Assembly: GCF_013822155.1 (NCBI RefSeq)
Contig: NZ_PNJW01000021.1
Location: 1-46,523, forward strand
DNA length: 46,523 bases
From: Flavobacterium sp.
Lineage (GTDB): Bacteria > Bacteroidota > Bacteroidia > Flavobacteriales > Flavobacteriaceae
Reading direction: 5' to 3'
Shown piece by piece: positions 9,601-16,531 of this stretch. The position numbers and the translations under genes were made by a program. The notes under the pieces were generated by a model, which did no database searches, was not told the origin of the DNA, and saw only the letters and a program-made list of their open reading frames with translations. Numbering within the stretch: position 1 is the stretch's first letter; the number at the start of each line of letters is the position of its first letter.

Positions 9601-10481
9601 CCTTCAGGCTGAACGATATTAGGTATCCTTTTACCATTATCACCTTGTGTAGTTACATAATAATATGATTTTGTGTCGTAAAGATTTAAATTAGTCAAAC
9701 TTTCAGTGCTCCATTGGTCAACACCTTCTGCATAAAATATAATGTAATCCTCATTATTAAAAACACCGTCTTCTTCTCCAATAAATTGGATTGCATTTTC
9801 TGCTAAATCAGAGGGGTATTCAACACTATTTAATAAAGGAATCATTCGGCCTCCATTGCCATAAATTTTAATTTTTTGAGGATTAACATTCGTATTCATA
9901 CCCAATTGGTTTAAGAAATTCTTGGAAATTTTATAAACGCCTGACTTTTCAATATAAAATCGATACCAATCTCCGGAAGCTAAAACTGAATTTTGAATTG
10001 AATTAAAATCAAAAGTTGTTTCATTTTTTAAATTTACAGAAGTAGAATTGGCATAACTGAAAGTTAATGATTTTACTTTTTTAAAACCCTCATTTGTTTT
10101 TATTATAGGTGAAAAAGAGAATAAAATTTGTTTCAAACCTCTTGCGTTTCCATTCTTTATAGAGGCATTTATGCTGTTTGGAATGTTTTTTATTGTCAAA
10201 TCGCCCAGTTCATTTTGTGAAATAGATTCATAAATAACAGACGAAATCTGTAACGATTTTTCCTCGATTGGAGTTGTAACGGTTAGTTTGTAATTAAAAT
10301 AAATTGACCTGTCAACATCGTTAAAATAAAAATTAGCAAATTGAAATTGAGGAATAGATAGGTTATAGGTGTCAAAAATCAATTTTTTATTCTCTTGCCA
10401 AGAAACATCTAGCTTTACAGAGTTCTGAGCATAAAAAAATAAGGTGTTAAAAGCTATATAAAGGAGTAAAATCTTTTTCAT
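6642..10481 (-). CDS. porU: Type IX secretion sortase PorU (gingipain-like C25 peptidase)
   Basis: Cell-surface sortase that removes the C-terminal signal of T9SS cargo and joins the cargo to an anchor. From the preferred start (1279 residues): signal peptide ending near FFYAQ, a long beta-rich N-terminal region, then a caspase/gingipain-like peptidase domain with catalytic His784 (YFGHGGEDQ) and Cys818 (TVTCEF), an Ig-like region, and a C-terminal domain with the NYPNPF and GKGVYIYKL motifs. The frame is open to 10550, but the ATG at 10481 starts a normal signal peptide and lies about 24 nt after a full promoter (10506-10535). Operon with porV. Confidence 0.95.
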   Translation of the reverse strand: MKKILLLYIAFNTLFFYAQNSVKLDVSWQENKKLIFDTYNLSIPQFQFANFYFNDVDRSIYFNYKLTVTTPIEEKSLQISSVIYESISQNELGDLTIKNIPNSINASIKNGNARGLKQILFSFSPIIKTNEGFKKVKSLTFSYANSTSVNLKNETTFDFNSIQNSVLASGDWYRFYIEKSGVYKISKNFLNQLGMNTNVNPQKIKIYGNGGRMIPLLNSVEYPSDLAENAIQFIGEEDGVFNNEDYIIFYAEGVDQWSTESLTNLNLYDTKSYYYVTTQGDNGKRIPNIVQPEGAPTNVFTTFDDYQFYEKDLNNIGKIGRNWYGEQFVSQTPLTFDFTFPNIDTTSPISITVNSAAVSFSNSNLKIKAGGQEQTATFSAIPSNSGTLFSTANNNLNITAIENITVELTYNNSGVPSAKGYLNFITSKAKRNLKGFGKQFSFQNLASGSQLGIGEYQLTNASAISQVWDITSIYDVSKIENTGLANFTFKANLGEVRKYIAIDPADYYTPLKESQTKVINQNIKGTIFNNNQGQFEDIDYIIITPSNLASEAERLAQFHRVNSQLNVKVITLDKIYQEFSAGKQDIGAIRNLIKYVYYNASSAEKRIKYLNLFGDASYDYKNRIPNNTNIVPIFHSLVSNSLLSSTMSDDFYTMMDPNEGLMTSGADGLDLAVGRMLVSNLQDAKELVDKVLEYHDIKSYGRWRNLFTLVSDDVDESWESVIQQQLDNLGNTISIENPYVNVMKYHSDSFVQEASAGGQRYPKVKQELKNAIEQGSLVFNYFGHGGEDQLASERLFEKTDAQNLNNRYRYPLFVTVTCEFTRFDNPYRPTAGEYTYWNPKGGAISLVTTTRQIGVQTGQDINNFFSAYLYGFNSTEELSIAEALRRAKNDYNSSTLMVFYIGDPAIILPIPKPKIVLTKVNDTPIESSTFIFNALSKVKLTGEVRNLNGDALLNDYNGDIAIQVFDKNINRNTLGNDGTTNGSGLIIMNFQTLGETIFRGNATVSNGLFEFEFIVPRDISVPVGNGRISFYAKTQQPTLQNQSGYDTSIKIGGINANAPEDNVGPTVRLYMNDETFISGGITNENPIFLAFLEDENGINTASGIGHDIVAILDGDENKPYILNDYYETELNNYKKGRVRFPFFNLATGLHTITFRAWDVYNNPISAEIQFIVVGEDSISLTNVLNYPNPFVNYTQFWFSHNHPFEPLDVQVQIFTITGKVVKTINQVVNTDGFLSREITWDGKDDFGDRIGKGVYIYKLTVKSSITNKKSEKIEKLVIL

Positions 10482-10505
10482 ATCTAGGAATAAACGTAAG
10501 GTCTG

Positions 10506-10535
10506 CAAATTTATTACAATGTATAATTTTTTCAA
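10506..10535 (-). promoter_or_regulatory. Promoter of porU-porV
   Basis: On the minus strand, TTG (10533-10535) is followed after 19 nt by TAAATTTG (10506-10513), matching both elements of the Bacteroidota promoter. The start codon at 10481 is about 24 nt further on. The extra codons from 10550 would lie upstream of the transcription start. Confidence 0.65.
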
Positions 10536-10593
10536 TGTTTTTTTACACATACTAAATAAATATTTTTTGCGTTATAAGTTTGTTAAAAAACGC

Positions 10594-10601
10594 TAAATTT
10601 G
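10594..10601 (+). promoter_or_regulatory. Candidate -7 promoter box of gldJ
   Basis: TAAATTTG matches TAnnTTTG. The nearest upstream TTG elements are 11 or 24 nt away, so the -33 part is uncertain. The leader would be about 80 nt. With the porU promoter it makes the 205-bp gap a divergent regulatory region for the whole T9SS/gliding block. Confidence 0.45.
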
Positions 10602-10686
10602 TATTTTTGACAATATTTTTAAAAAACTGTTGTAATATAAAGGTTAATTCCTATATTGCGGCACTAAATTTTACCTACTTAAAAGT

Positions 10687-12399
10687 ATGAAAGTAAACAA
10701 AAATGTGACTTTAAAACTGCTACTAATGTTAGTAGTTATGTTTGGTTTTACTAGTTGTAGTAAAAAGTCAAACTCTAAAAATTCTTCAACTGCAACCGGT
10801 TGGAAAATCAACGACAAAAAAGGTGGTTTTCAGTACGCTTCTAACTTCAAAAAACAAGATGCTGCCCCCGGTCTTATTGCAATTGAAGGTGGAACTTTTA
10901 CTATGGGAAGAGTTCAAGATGATGTAATGCATGATTGGAATAATTCGCCAAATCAGCAACATGTTCAGTCATTTTTCATGGACGAAAGTGAAGTAACCAA
11001 TCTAATGTACATGGAGTATTTAGACTGGTTAAAAAGAATTTTTGATCCAAATCAAGACAACTACAAGAATATTTATGTTGGAGCTTTGCCTGACACACTT
11101 GTTTGGAGAGATCGTCTTGGGTATAATGAAACTATGACAAATAATTACTTGAGACATCCTGCTTACAAGGATTATCCCGTAGTAGGTGTGAACTGGATTC
11201 AAGCGGTAGAGTTTTGTAAATGGAGAACAGACCGTGTCAATGAAGACATCTTAGAGAAAAATAAATACCTTAAAAAGGATGCTAAATTAATGGATGCTAC
11301 GGCAGAAAAATCATTTAGCACAGAAACTTATATTAATTCTCCTACACTTACTTATGGAGGTGATGAAGAAATTGTTCTTAAAGGTAAAGGTGGTAAGTCT
11401 AAACCTTCAACCAATCGTGAAGGAGAGACAGTTGAGCAAAAAAATGTTTACGCACAGAGAACTTCAGGATTAATTCAGCCTGAATATAGACTTCCAACTG
11501 AAGCAGAATGGGAATATGCCGCTGTTGCAAATGTTGGTAATAGAGAGTATAATCTTTATCAAGGTAAGAAGAAATACCCATGGTCTGGTAGTTATACCCG
11601 TTCAGGGAAAAGAGCCGTAAAAGGTGATCAGTTAGCAAACTTTAAACAAGGAAAAGGTGACTACGGCGGAATTGCTGGTTGGTCTGATGATGGTGCTGAT
11701 ATTACGCAAGTAGTTAAGTCATATCCGCCAAATGATTTTGGTTTGTATGATATGGCTGGAAATGTAAATGAGTGGGTAGCAGATATTTACCGCCCTATCG
11801 TGGATGATGAAGCGAATGACTTCAACTATTATAGAGGTAACGTTTACATGAAAAATAAAATCGGTGAAGATGGTAAAGTAGAAATTGTTACTAGTGAAAG
11901 TGTAAAATATGACACATTAGCGAATGGTAAAATAATTGCTAGAAATTATCCTGGTCAAATTGCTCAAGTACCTGTTGATGAAAAAGAGACTTATTTGAGA
12001 CAAAATTTTGATAAAAGTGATAATAGAAATTATCGTGATGGAGATAAACAATCAACTCGTTTCTTTGACTTCGGTGCAGAAGATGATGGTGGAAAAGTAG
12101 CTGAGTCAAAAAAGATGTATGATTCTCCACAACATCAAGTTAGTGTTGATACTGCATCATCTGAAATGATTAGAAAATATGACAAATCATCGAAAAGAAC
12201 AACTCTTATAGATGACAATGTTAGAGTTTATAAAGGAGGTTCTTGGAGAGATAGAGCTTATTGGTTAGATCCTGCTCAAAGAAGATACTTTCCACAAGAA
12301 ATTTCAACAGATGATATTGGTTTTAGATGTGCAATGTCTAAAGTTGGACCAAAATCTAATAAAAAATCGGCAAAAGGGAAACCTAAAGCTTCAAGATAA
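10687..12399 (+). CDS. gldJ: Gliding motility lipoprotein GldJ (SUMF1/FGE-like domain)
   Basis: Outer-membrane lipoprotein needed for gliding and T9SS stability in flavobacteria. The 570 residues begin with a lipoprotein signal and lipobox FTS-C24. A formylglycine-generating-enzyme-like domain follows: IEGGTFTMG near 62-71, DESEVTN, PVVGVNWIQAVEFCKW, YRLPTEAEWEYAA, YDMAGNVNEWV and, near the C-terminus, VYKGGSWRDRAYW...IGFRC. Its core is interrupted by long charged inserts, and the tail is Lys/Ser-rich, as in GldJ. The related GldK shares the fold, but divergence from porU is the GldJ arrangement. A strong terminator follows. Confidence 0.95.
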   Translation: MKVNKNVTLKLLLMLVVMFGFTSCSKKSNSKNSSTATGWKINDKKGGFQYASNFKKQDAAPGLIAIEGGTFTMGRVQDDVMHDWNNSPNQQHVQSFFMDESEVTNLMYMEYLDWLKRIFDPNQDNYKNIYVGALPDTLVWRDRLGYNETMTNNYLRHPAYKDYPVVGVNWIQAVEFCKWRTDRVNEDILEKNKYLKKDAKLMDATAEKSFSTETYINSPTLTYGGDEEIVLKGKGGKSKPSTNREGETVEQKNVYAQRTSGLIQPEYRLPTEAEWEYAAVANVGNREYNLYQGKKKYPWSGSYTRSGKRAVKGDQLANFKQGKGDYGGIAGWSDDGADITQVVKSYPPNDFGLYDMAGNVNEWVADIYRPIVDDEANDFNYYRGNVYMKNKIGEDGKVEIVTSESVKYDTLANGKIIARNYPGQIAQVPVDEKETYLRQNFDKSDNRNYRDGDKQSTRFFDFGAEDDGGKVAESKKMYDSPQHQVSVDTASSEMIRKYDKSSKRTTLIDDNVRVYKGGSWRDRAYWLDPAQRRYFPQEISTDDIGFRCAMSKVGPKSNKKSAKGKPKASR

Positions 12400-12419
12400 C
12401 ATTTATTGTTTATTTATTT

Positions 12420-12443
12420 AAAAAGCCCTTTTTAGGGCTTTTT
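12420..12443 (+). terminator. Intrinsic terminator after gldJ
   Basis: Perfect 9-bp arms AAAAAGCCC (12420-12428) and GGGCTTTTT (12435-12443) end in a T-rich run. It lies 21 bp past the gldJ stop and just before murF, which therefore needs read-through or a promoter in the remaining short gap. Confidence 0.85.
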
Positions 12444-12464
12444 ATTTTTAATTTTTTTTAGTTT

Positions 12465-13748
12465 ATGGATATTTCAAAAATTCATTCCTGTTTTTTGCTT
12501 TGTTCTTCAGTTTCAATTGATACCCGAAAAATAAATACTAATTCGTTTTTTGTTGCATTAAAAGGAACAAACTTTGATGCAAATACTTTTGCCAAGCAGG
12601 CTTTAGAAAATGGAGCTGCTTATGTCGTAATTGATAACGGAGATTATTATATTGATGAACGAACCATTTTGGTAGAAGACTCCTTAAATTGTCTCCAAGA
12701 ATTAGCTAAATACCATAGGAATTATTTAAAAACACCAATTATTGCATTGACAGGTAGTAATGGTAAAACAACAACTAAGGAATTATTTCAAGCTGTTTTA
12801 TCTCAAAAATATACTACTAAAGCTACTGTTGGTAATCTAAATAATCATATTGGAGTACCTTTGACCTTGTTATCATTTACTAAAGAAACTGAAATTGGAA
12901 TTGTTGAAATGGGGGCTAATCATCAACAGGAAATTGCTTTTTTATGTGACTTAGCCAAGCCTGATTTTGGTTATATTACAAATTTCGGAAAGGCTCATTT
13001 AGAAGGTTTTGGAGGGGTTGAAGGAGTGATTAAGGGCAAAAGCGAAATGTATGATTTTCTTCAAAAGTTTAATAAAAAAGCTTTTGTAAATTTTGATGAT
13101 GCTATTCAATTTGAAAAAACAACGTCAATAGACAGAATAGTTTTTAGTCTAGTTAATCATGAAGCAGATGTTTTTATTGAAAAAGTTGAAGCTAATCCTT
13201 TTGTTAAAATTGTTTATGATGGGATAGACATTCAATCGAACTTAATAGGCTTGTACAATGCTACAAATATTATTGCAGCAATCACAGTAGGAAAATATTT
13301 TGAAGTTGCATTGAATGATATTGAAAGAGGTATTGAATCTTATATGCCAGAAAATAACAGATCACAAATCATATTTAAAAACGGAAATGAAATCATACTA
13401 GATGCCTATAATGCTAACCCAAGCAGTATGGACGTTGCTTTGGATAATTTTATTCAATTGAAAAAAGCAAATAAAGTTATAATTATAGGTGATATGTTTG
13501 AGCTAGGAGATGAAAGTAAAAAGGAGCATCAAACAATTGTAAATAAATTAATTTCGCAAGTTGATTTTACTTGTTTTTTAATCGGAAAAGAATTTTATAA
13601 TTCTAAAATTGAAAATAAATACCTTAGTTTTTTCCTTTCATTTGAAGATTTTTCAATTTTTTTAAAAGAAAATAAATTTGAAAATGATTTTATCCTAATA
13701 AAAGGTTCCAGAGGAATGGCTCTAGAACGAACATTAGATTTTTTATAA
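12465..13748 (+). CDS. murF: UDP-N-acetylmuramoyl-tripeptide--D-alanyl-D-alanine ligase
   Basis: Cytoplasmic ATP-dependent ligase that adds D-Ala-D-Ala to the UDP-MurNAc-tripeptide, the last cytoplasmic step of the peptidoglycan stem peptide. The 427 residues show the N-terminal UDP-binding part (SIDTRKI...FFVALKGTNFDAN), the Mur ligase P-loop LTGSNGKTTTKE near 96-106, the central EMGANHQQEI and ITNFGKAHLEGF motifs, and the C-terminal domain with DAYNANPSSM and GDMFELGDES. It lies alone, outside the dcw cluster, after gldJ. It converges with the valine tRNA genes 5 bp past its stop. Confidence 0.95.
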   Translation: MDISKIHSCFLLCSSVSIDTRKINTNSFFVALKGTNFDANTFAKQALENGAAYVVIDNGDYYIDERTILVEDSLNCLQELAKYHRNYLKTPIIALTGSNGKTTTKELFQAVLSQKYTTKATVGNLNNHIGVPLTLLSFTKETEIGIVEMGANHQQEIAFLCDLAKPDFGYITNFGKAHLEGFGGVEGVIKGKSEMYDFLQKFNKKAFVNFDDAIQFEKTTSIDRIVFSLVNHEADVFIEKVEANPFVKIVYDGIDIQSNLIGLYNATNIIAAITVGKYFEVALNDIERGIESYMPENNRSQIIFKNGNEIILDAYNANPSSMDVALDNFIQLKKANKVIIIGDMFELGDESKKEHQTIVNKLISQVDFTCFLIGKEFYNSKIENKYLSFFLSFEDFSIFLKENKFENDFILIKGSRGMALERTLDFL

Positions 13749-13753
13749 AAAAG

Positions 13754-13828
13754 TGGGTCATATTGGATTCGAACCAATGACTTCCACGTTGTCGACGTGA
13801 CACTCTGAACCAACTGAGTTAATGACCC
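13754..13828 (-). tRNA. tRNA-Val(GAC), with C at position 33
   Basis: Cloverleaf folded by hand on the minus strand: acceptor GGGTCAT/ATGACCC (7 bp), D stem ACTC/GAGT, anticodon stem TCACG/CGTGG with loop TCGACAA, T stem ATTGG/CCAAT with loop TTCGAAT, and discriminator A at 13754. CCA is not encoded. The anticodon is GAC, so valine codons GUC and GUU. The base before the anticodon is C, not the near-universal U33. Positions 32 and 38 (T and A) could extend the stem. It lies just after the Val(UAC) gene and a hairpin, with no room for its own promoter. Confidence 0.85.
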
Positions 13829-13839
13829 TTTTGAATAAA

Positions 13840-13867
13840 AAAACTCCCTAATTTCTTAAGGAGTTTT
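13840..13867 (-). terminator. Terminator-like hairpin between the two valine tRNA genes
   Basis: Arms AAAACTCC and GGAGTTTT (13840-13847 and 13860-13867) form an 8-bp stem. On the minus strand it is followed by a T run, the form of an intrinsic terminator, placed 1 base after the Val(UAC) discriminator. The next tRNA begins about 11 nt further on, so it may instead be a processing spacer or a partial terminator. Confidence 0.55.
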
Positions 13868-13868
13868 G

Positions 13869-13943
13869 TGGGCGATGAGGGGTTCGAACCCCCGACCCCC
13901 TCGGTGTAAACGAGGTGCTCTGAACCAGCTGAGCTAATCGCCC
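13869..13943 (-). tRNA. tRNA-Val(UAC)
   Basis: Canonical cloverleaf on the minus strand: acceptor GGGCGAT/ATCGCCC, D stem GCTC/GAGC, anticodon stem CCTCG/CGAGG with loop TTTACAC (U33 present, anticodon TAC), a G-rich T stem GGGGG/CCCCT-like around loop TTCGAAC, and discriminator A. CCA is not encoded. It reads GUA/GUG and probably other valine codons by wobble. First gene of a two-tRNA unit downstream of a good promoter. Confidence 0.95.
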
Positions 13944-13965
13944 GATTAGTGCTTGATTGCGAGTG

Positions 13966-13996
13966 CAAATATAGAACAGTTTTTTGTTTCTACAAA
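13966..13996 (-). promoter_or_regulatory. Promoter of the valine tRNA pair
   Basis: On the minus strand, TTTG (13993-13996), a 19-nt spacer and TATATTTG (13966-13973) match both consensus elements. Transcription would start about 19 nt before the 5' end of tRNA-Val(UAC). One of the two cleanest promoters in the window. Confidence 0.75.
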
Positions 13997-14012
13997 TAAA
14001 AATGTAAAAAAA

Positions 14013-15233
14013 TTATAAAATTTCTGCTACAACAAAAGTACTGCCACCTATATAAATAAAGTCATTTGGACTGGCATTCTTTAAAGCATTATTATAAGCT
14101 TCTGAAACAGAAAGATATACTTTTCCGATTAATTCAAATGTCAAAGCTTTTTCCTTTAATAATTTTTCGTTCAAACCACGTGAAATATTGGGTCTACAAA
14201 AATAATAGGTAGCTTTTTTAGGAAATAAAGGTAAAATGTCATCTAAATCTTTATCATTGACTACTCCTAGCACAATATGAAGGTTTTGATATTTCTCTTT
14301 TTTAATTTGATTTAATACAATTGTTAAGCCATGTTTATTATGAGCTGTATCACAAATTACTTTTGGATTTTTATTTACTTGTTGCCACCTGCCTAACAGT
14401 CCTGTATTTTGAACCACTTTCATAAAACCATCTTTTATGTTTTTTTCTGTGATGGTAAATTCATTTTGATTTTGCAAAACTTGAATTGTTTGCAGTACTG
14501 TTTTTCTGTTTTGAAATTGATAATCTCCTAACAATTCAGTGGGATATACCTCTTTTATTAAATCCGCGGCATAATAAATTTCAGATTTATTTTCTTTTGC
14601 TTTTGCCGCAAAAATTGGTTTTGTTTCAGTAGTATATTCTCCAATTACTACAGGAGATAAAGGTTTAATTATTCCTGCTTTTTCTTTTGCAATTGCTTCA
14701 ATTGTATTGCCTAAAAATTGCGTGTGGTCTAAACCAATATTTGTAATTACAGAAATTAACGGATTAATAATATTTGTAGCATCCAATCTGCCTCCTAATC
14801 CAACTTCAATAATGGCAATGTCTATATTTTCCTGAACGAAATAGTCGAAAGCTAGTCCAACAGTCATTTCGAAGAAACTTAAATCATTTGATTCAAAGAA
14901 AGGTTTATGTTTTGAAACAAAATCAACTACAAATTTTTCTGAAATTTCATTTCCGTTTATTTTAATTCTTTCTCTGTAATCTTTTAAATGAGGAGAAGTA
15001 TACAACCCAACTTTATAACCAGCTTCTTGAAGGACTGAAGCTAGAAGGGAAGACGTTGAGCCTTTTCCATTCGTTCCGGCTACATGAATGGTTTTTAGTT
15101 TTTTCTCCGGATTTCCTAAATAATTTGCAAGAAGTATTGTGTTAGTTAAATCTGCTTTATAAGCAGAAGCTCCTTGTTGTTGATACATTGGAAGTCGGTT
15201 AAAGAGCCAATTTACGGTTTCCTGATAATTCAT
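14013..15233 (-). CDS. folC: Folylpolyglutamate synthase / dihydrofolate synthase
   Basis: Mur-ligase-family enzyme that joins glutamate to dihydropteroate and extends folate polyglutamates. The P-loop GTNGKGSTSS lies near 53-62, followed by YTSPHLKDYRERI, the EVGLGGRLDATN motif, TNIGLDHTQFLG and the C-terminal CDTAHNKHG. The frame opens at a TTG at 15242, but the ATG at 15233 (MNYQETVNWLF, 406 residues) is preferred, because the TTG sits at the end of the T-tract of the upstream terminator. It follows the energizing operon on the same strand but is probably transcribed apart from it. Confidence 0.93.
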   Translation of the reverse strand: MNYQETVNWLFNRLPMYQQQGASAYKADLTNTILLANYLGNPEKKLKTIHVAGTNGKGSTSSLLASVLQEAGYKVGLYTSPHLKDYRERIKINGNEISEKFVVDFVSKHKPFFESNDLSFFEMTVGLAFDYFVQENIDIAIIEVGLGGRLDATNIINPLISVITNIGLDHTQFLGNTIEAIAKEKAGIIKPLSPVVIGEYTTETKPIFAAKAKENKSEIYYAADLIKEVYPTELLGDYQFQNRKTVLQTIQVLQNQNEFTITEKNIKDGFMKVVQNTGLLGRWQQVNKNPKVICDTAHNKHGLTIVLNQIKKEKYQNLHIVLGVVNDKDLDDILPLFPKKATYYFCRPNISRGLNEKLLKEKALTFELIGKVYLSVSEAYNNALKNASPNDFIYIGGSTFVVAEIL

Positions 15234-15240
15234 TGTTTTC

Positions 15241-15269
15241 AAAAAATAAACCCCACAAAAGTGAGGTTT
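15241..15269 (-). terminator. Intrinsic terminator after the exbB-exbD-tonB operon
   Basis: On the minus strand, AAACCTCAC pairs with GTGGGGTTT around a TTTT loop (15248-15269), followed by a T-run reaching 15241. It lies 23 bp past the tonB-like stop and only a few bases before folC, so folC would need read-through or a promoter overlapping this element. Confidence 0.75.
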
Positions 15270-15292
15270 GTAGCTATGTAATTTTTGTTTTT

Positions 15293-16129
15293 TTATTCTC
15301 CGTTTCTAAAGTTAAATACGATGAATCCAATTTGATTGTCGGGAGCATTAGAATCATCATTCCACTTGTATTTGTATGCAGATTTAATAGCAGCTTCTTG
15401 TAGACAAATACTTGATGTGTTTGAACCACTTGGACTGAACTTTGCATTTGTAACAGTTCCGTTTTTACTTACTTTTACTTCCACAACAACTGTTCCTTCA
15501 TCATTACAGTCTGCTTTTACGGCTCCGGGTTTAGATAATTTTCTTCCGTTTAATCCCCAACTTCCATTTCCGGTGCCTATTCCTTTTCCGCTGCCATAAT
15601 AACTGTTTGAATAAATACTACCGTCAATTTTTCCTTGGTTTCCCGGGTTAGTAGTTGTTCCGTCTCCACCACTAGTTTTTCCATCAGACTTTTTAACACC
15701 ACCAATTAAGGCATCTAGTTTTGCTTTTTTATCGACTTCCTCTTGCTTTTTTTTCTGTTCAGCAGCTTTTATTTTAGCATCAGCACTTGCTTTTGCGTCA
15801 GCTATTTCTTTTTGTCTTTTTATGGCAATGGCCGCTTCGTTATCGGCTGTAAGAACATTTTCGGAGACCTTACTTGGTGAAGTAGGTTTAGATATTGCTT
15901 CTTCTACAGGTTGTTCAAGAACTTCTCTAGGTTCTGTTTTTACCGGCTCGGTTGTGTTAGTGTTTCCTGAACCAGCATCGGTGTTACCAAAGTTAATAGC
16001 AATACCATTTTCCGGCGGCGGATCTATATAGGTTAACCCAAATACAAAAAACAACAATAACAATCCAATTGTAATTGAAGCACTTAATGCAAAAGATTTT
16101 TTTTCGTATTCAGTTTCTAAAAACTTCAT
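15293..16129 (-). CDS. TonB/TolA-like energy transducer
   Basis: Inner-membrane-anchored periplasmic protein that would carry ExbB/ExbD proton-motive energy to the outer membrane. In its 278 residues: cytoplasmic start, one membrane helix (about 14-34), a short Pro/Asn/Glu-rich stretch, a charged Ala/Lys/Glu region of probable long helix (about 100-140) as in TolA, a Gly/Ser/Asn-rich linker (about 145-195), and a C-terminal TonB-type domain (GTVVVEVKVSKNGTVTNAKF to the end). Last gene of an exbB-exbD-tonB operon, 8 bp after exbD. The helical linker makes TonB and TolA roles equally possible. Confidence 0.8.
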   Translation of the reverse strand: MKFLETEYEKKSFALSASITIGLLLLFFVFGLTYIDPPPENGIAINFGNTDAGSGNTNTTEPVKTEPREVLEQPVEEAISKPTSPSKVSENVLTADNEAAIAIKRQKEIADAKASADAKIKAAEQKKKQEEVDKKAKLDALIGGVKKSDGKTSGGDGTTTNPGNQGKIDGSIYSNSYYGSGKGIGTGNGSWGLNGRKLSKPGAVKADCNDEGTVVVEVKVSKNGTVTNAKFSPSGSNTSSICLQEAAIKSAYKYKWNDDSNAPDNQIGFIVFNFRNGE

Positions 16130-16137
16130 GACTAAGT

Positions 16138-16530
16138 TTATTTAGGTCGAACGGCTAAAACTACTTTGATTTGATTTCTATTGGCAATATCCAAAACATT
16201 TACTGCTTTTTCAATGGGCACACCTTCTTCAGCTCTTAAAATAATAGCTTTATCATCTTTATTTGAAAACAATGCTAACAATTTTGATTCTAAATCAGCT
16301 TCCTGAACTTGGTCTTTATCAATAAAAAATTCTAAATCTTTATTGATGCTTACTGAAATATTTTTATTGCTATCTGTTTTCCCTTTTGCTTTAGGCAGAA
16401 CCAAATCCAACGCATTTGTGGTTACCATGGTGGATGTAAGCATAAAGAAAATTAATAACAAGAATACAATATCCGTCATCGACGACATATTAAATTCCGG
16501 TGATACTTTATTTCTACCTCGAATATTCAT
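16138..16530 (-). CDS. exbD: ExbD/TolR-type biopolymer transport protein
   Basis: Proton-channel partner of ExbB. The 130-residue protein has a short cytoplasmic N-terminus, one membrane helix (about 19-37) beginning MTDIVFLLLIFFML with the conserved proton-relay Asp20, and a periplasmic domain with the ILRAEEGVPIEKAVNVLD motif typical of ExbD/TolR. The gap to exbB is one base and to the TonB-like gene 8 bases, so the three are one transcript. Sequence alone does not separate ExbD from TolR. Confidence 0.92.
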   Translation of the reverse strand: MNIRGRNKVSPEFNMSSMTDIVFLLLIFFMLTSTMVTTNALDLVLPKAKGKTDSNKNISVSINKDLEFFIDKDQVQEADLESKLLALFSNKDDKAIILRAEEGVPIEKAVNVLDIANRNQIKVVLAVRPK

Positions 16531-16531
16531 A

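Noticed and set aside
10482..10550. N-terminal extension of PorU upstream of the 10481 ATG
   Set aside because: The extension contains the -7 and -33 promoter elements, and the ATG at 10481 begins a proper signal peptide.
13595..13813. Minus-strand frame running through tRNA-Val(GAC) into the murF 3' end
   Set aside because: It overlaps a tRNA and the end of murF. The translated tRNA part gives a meaningless peptide.
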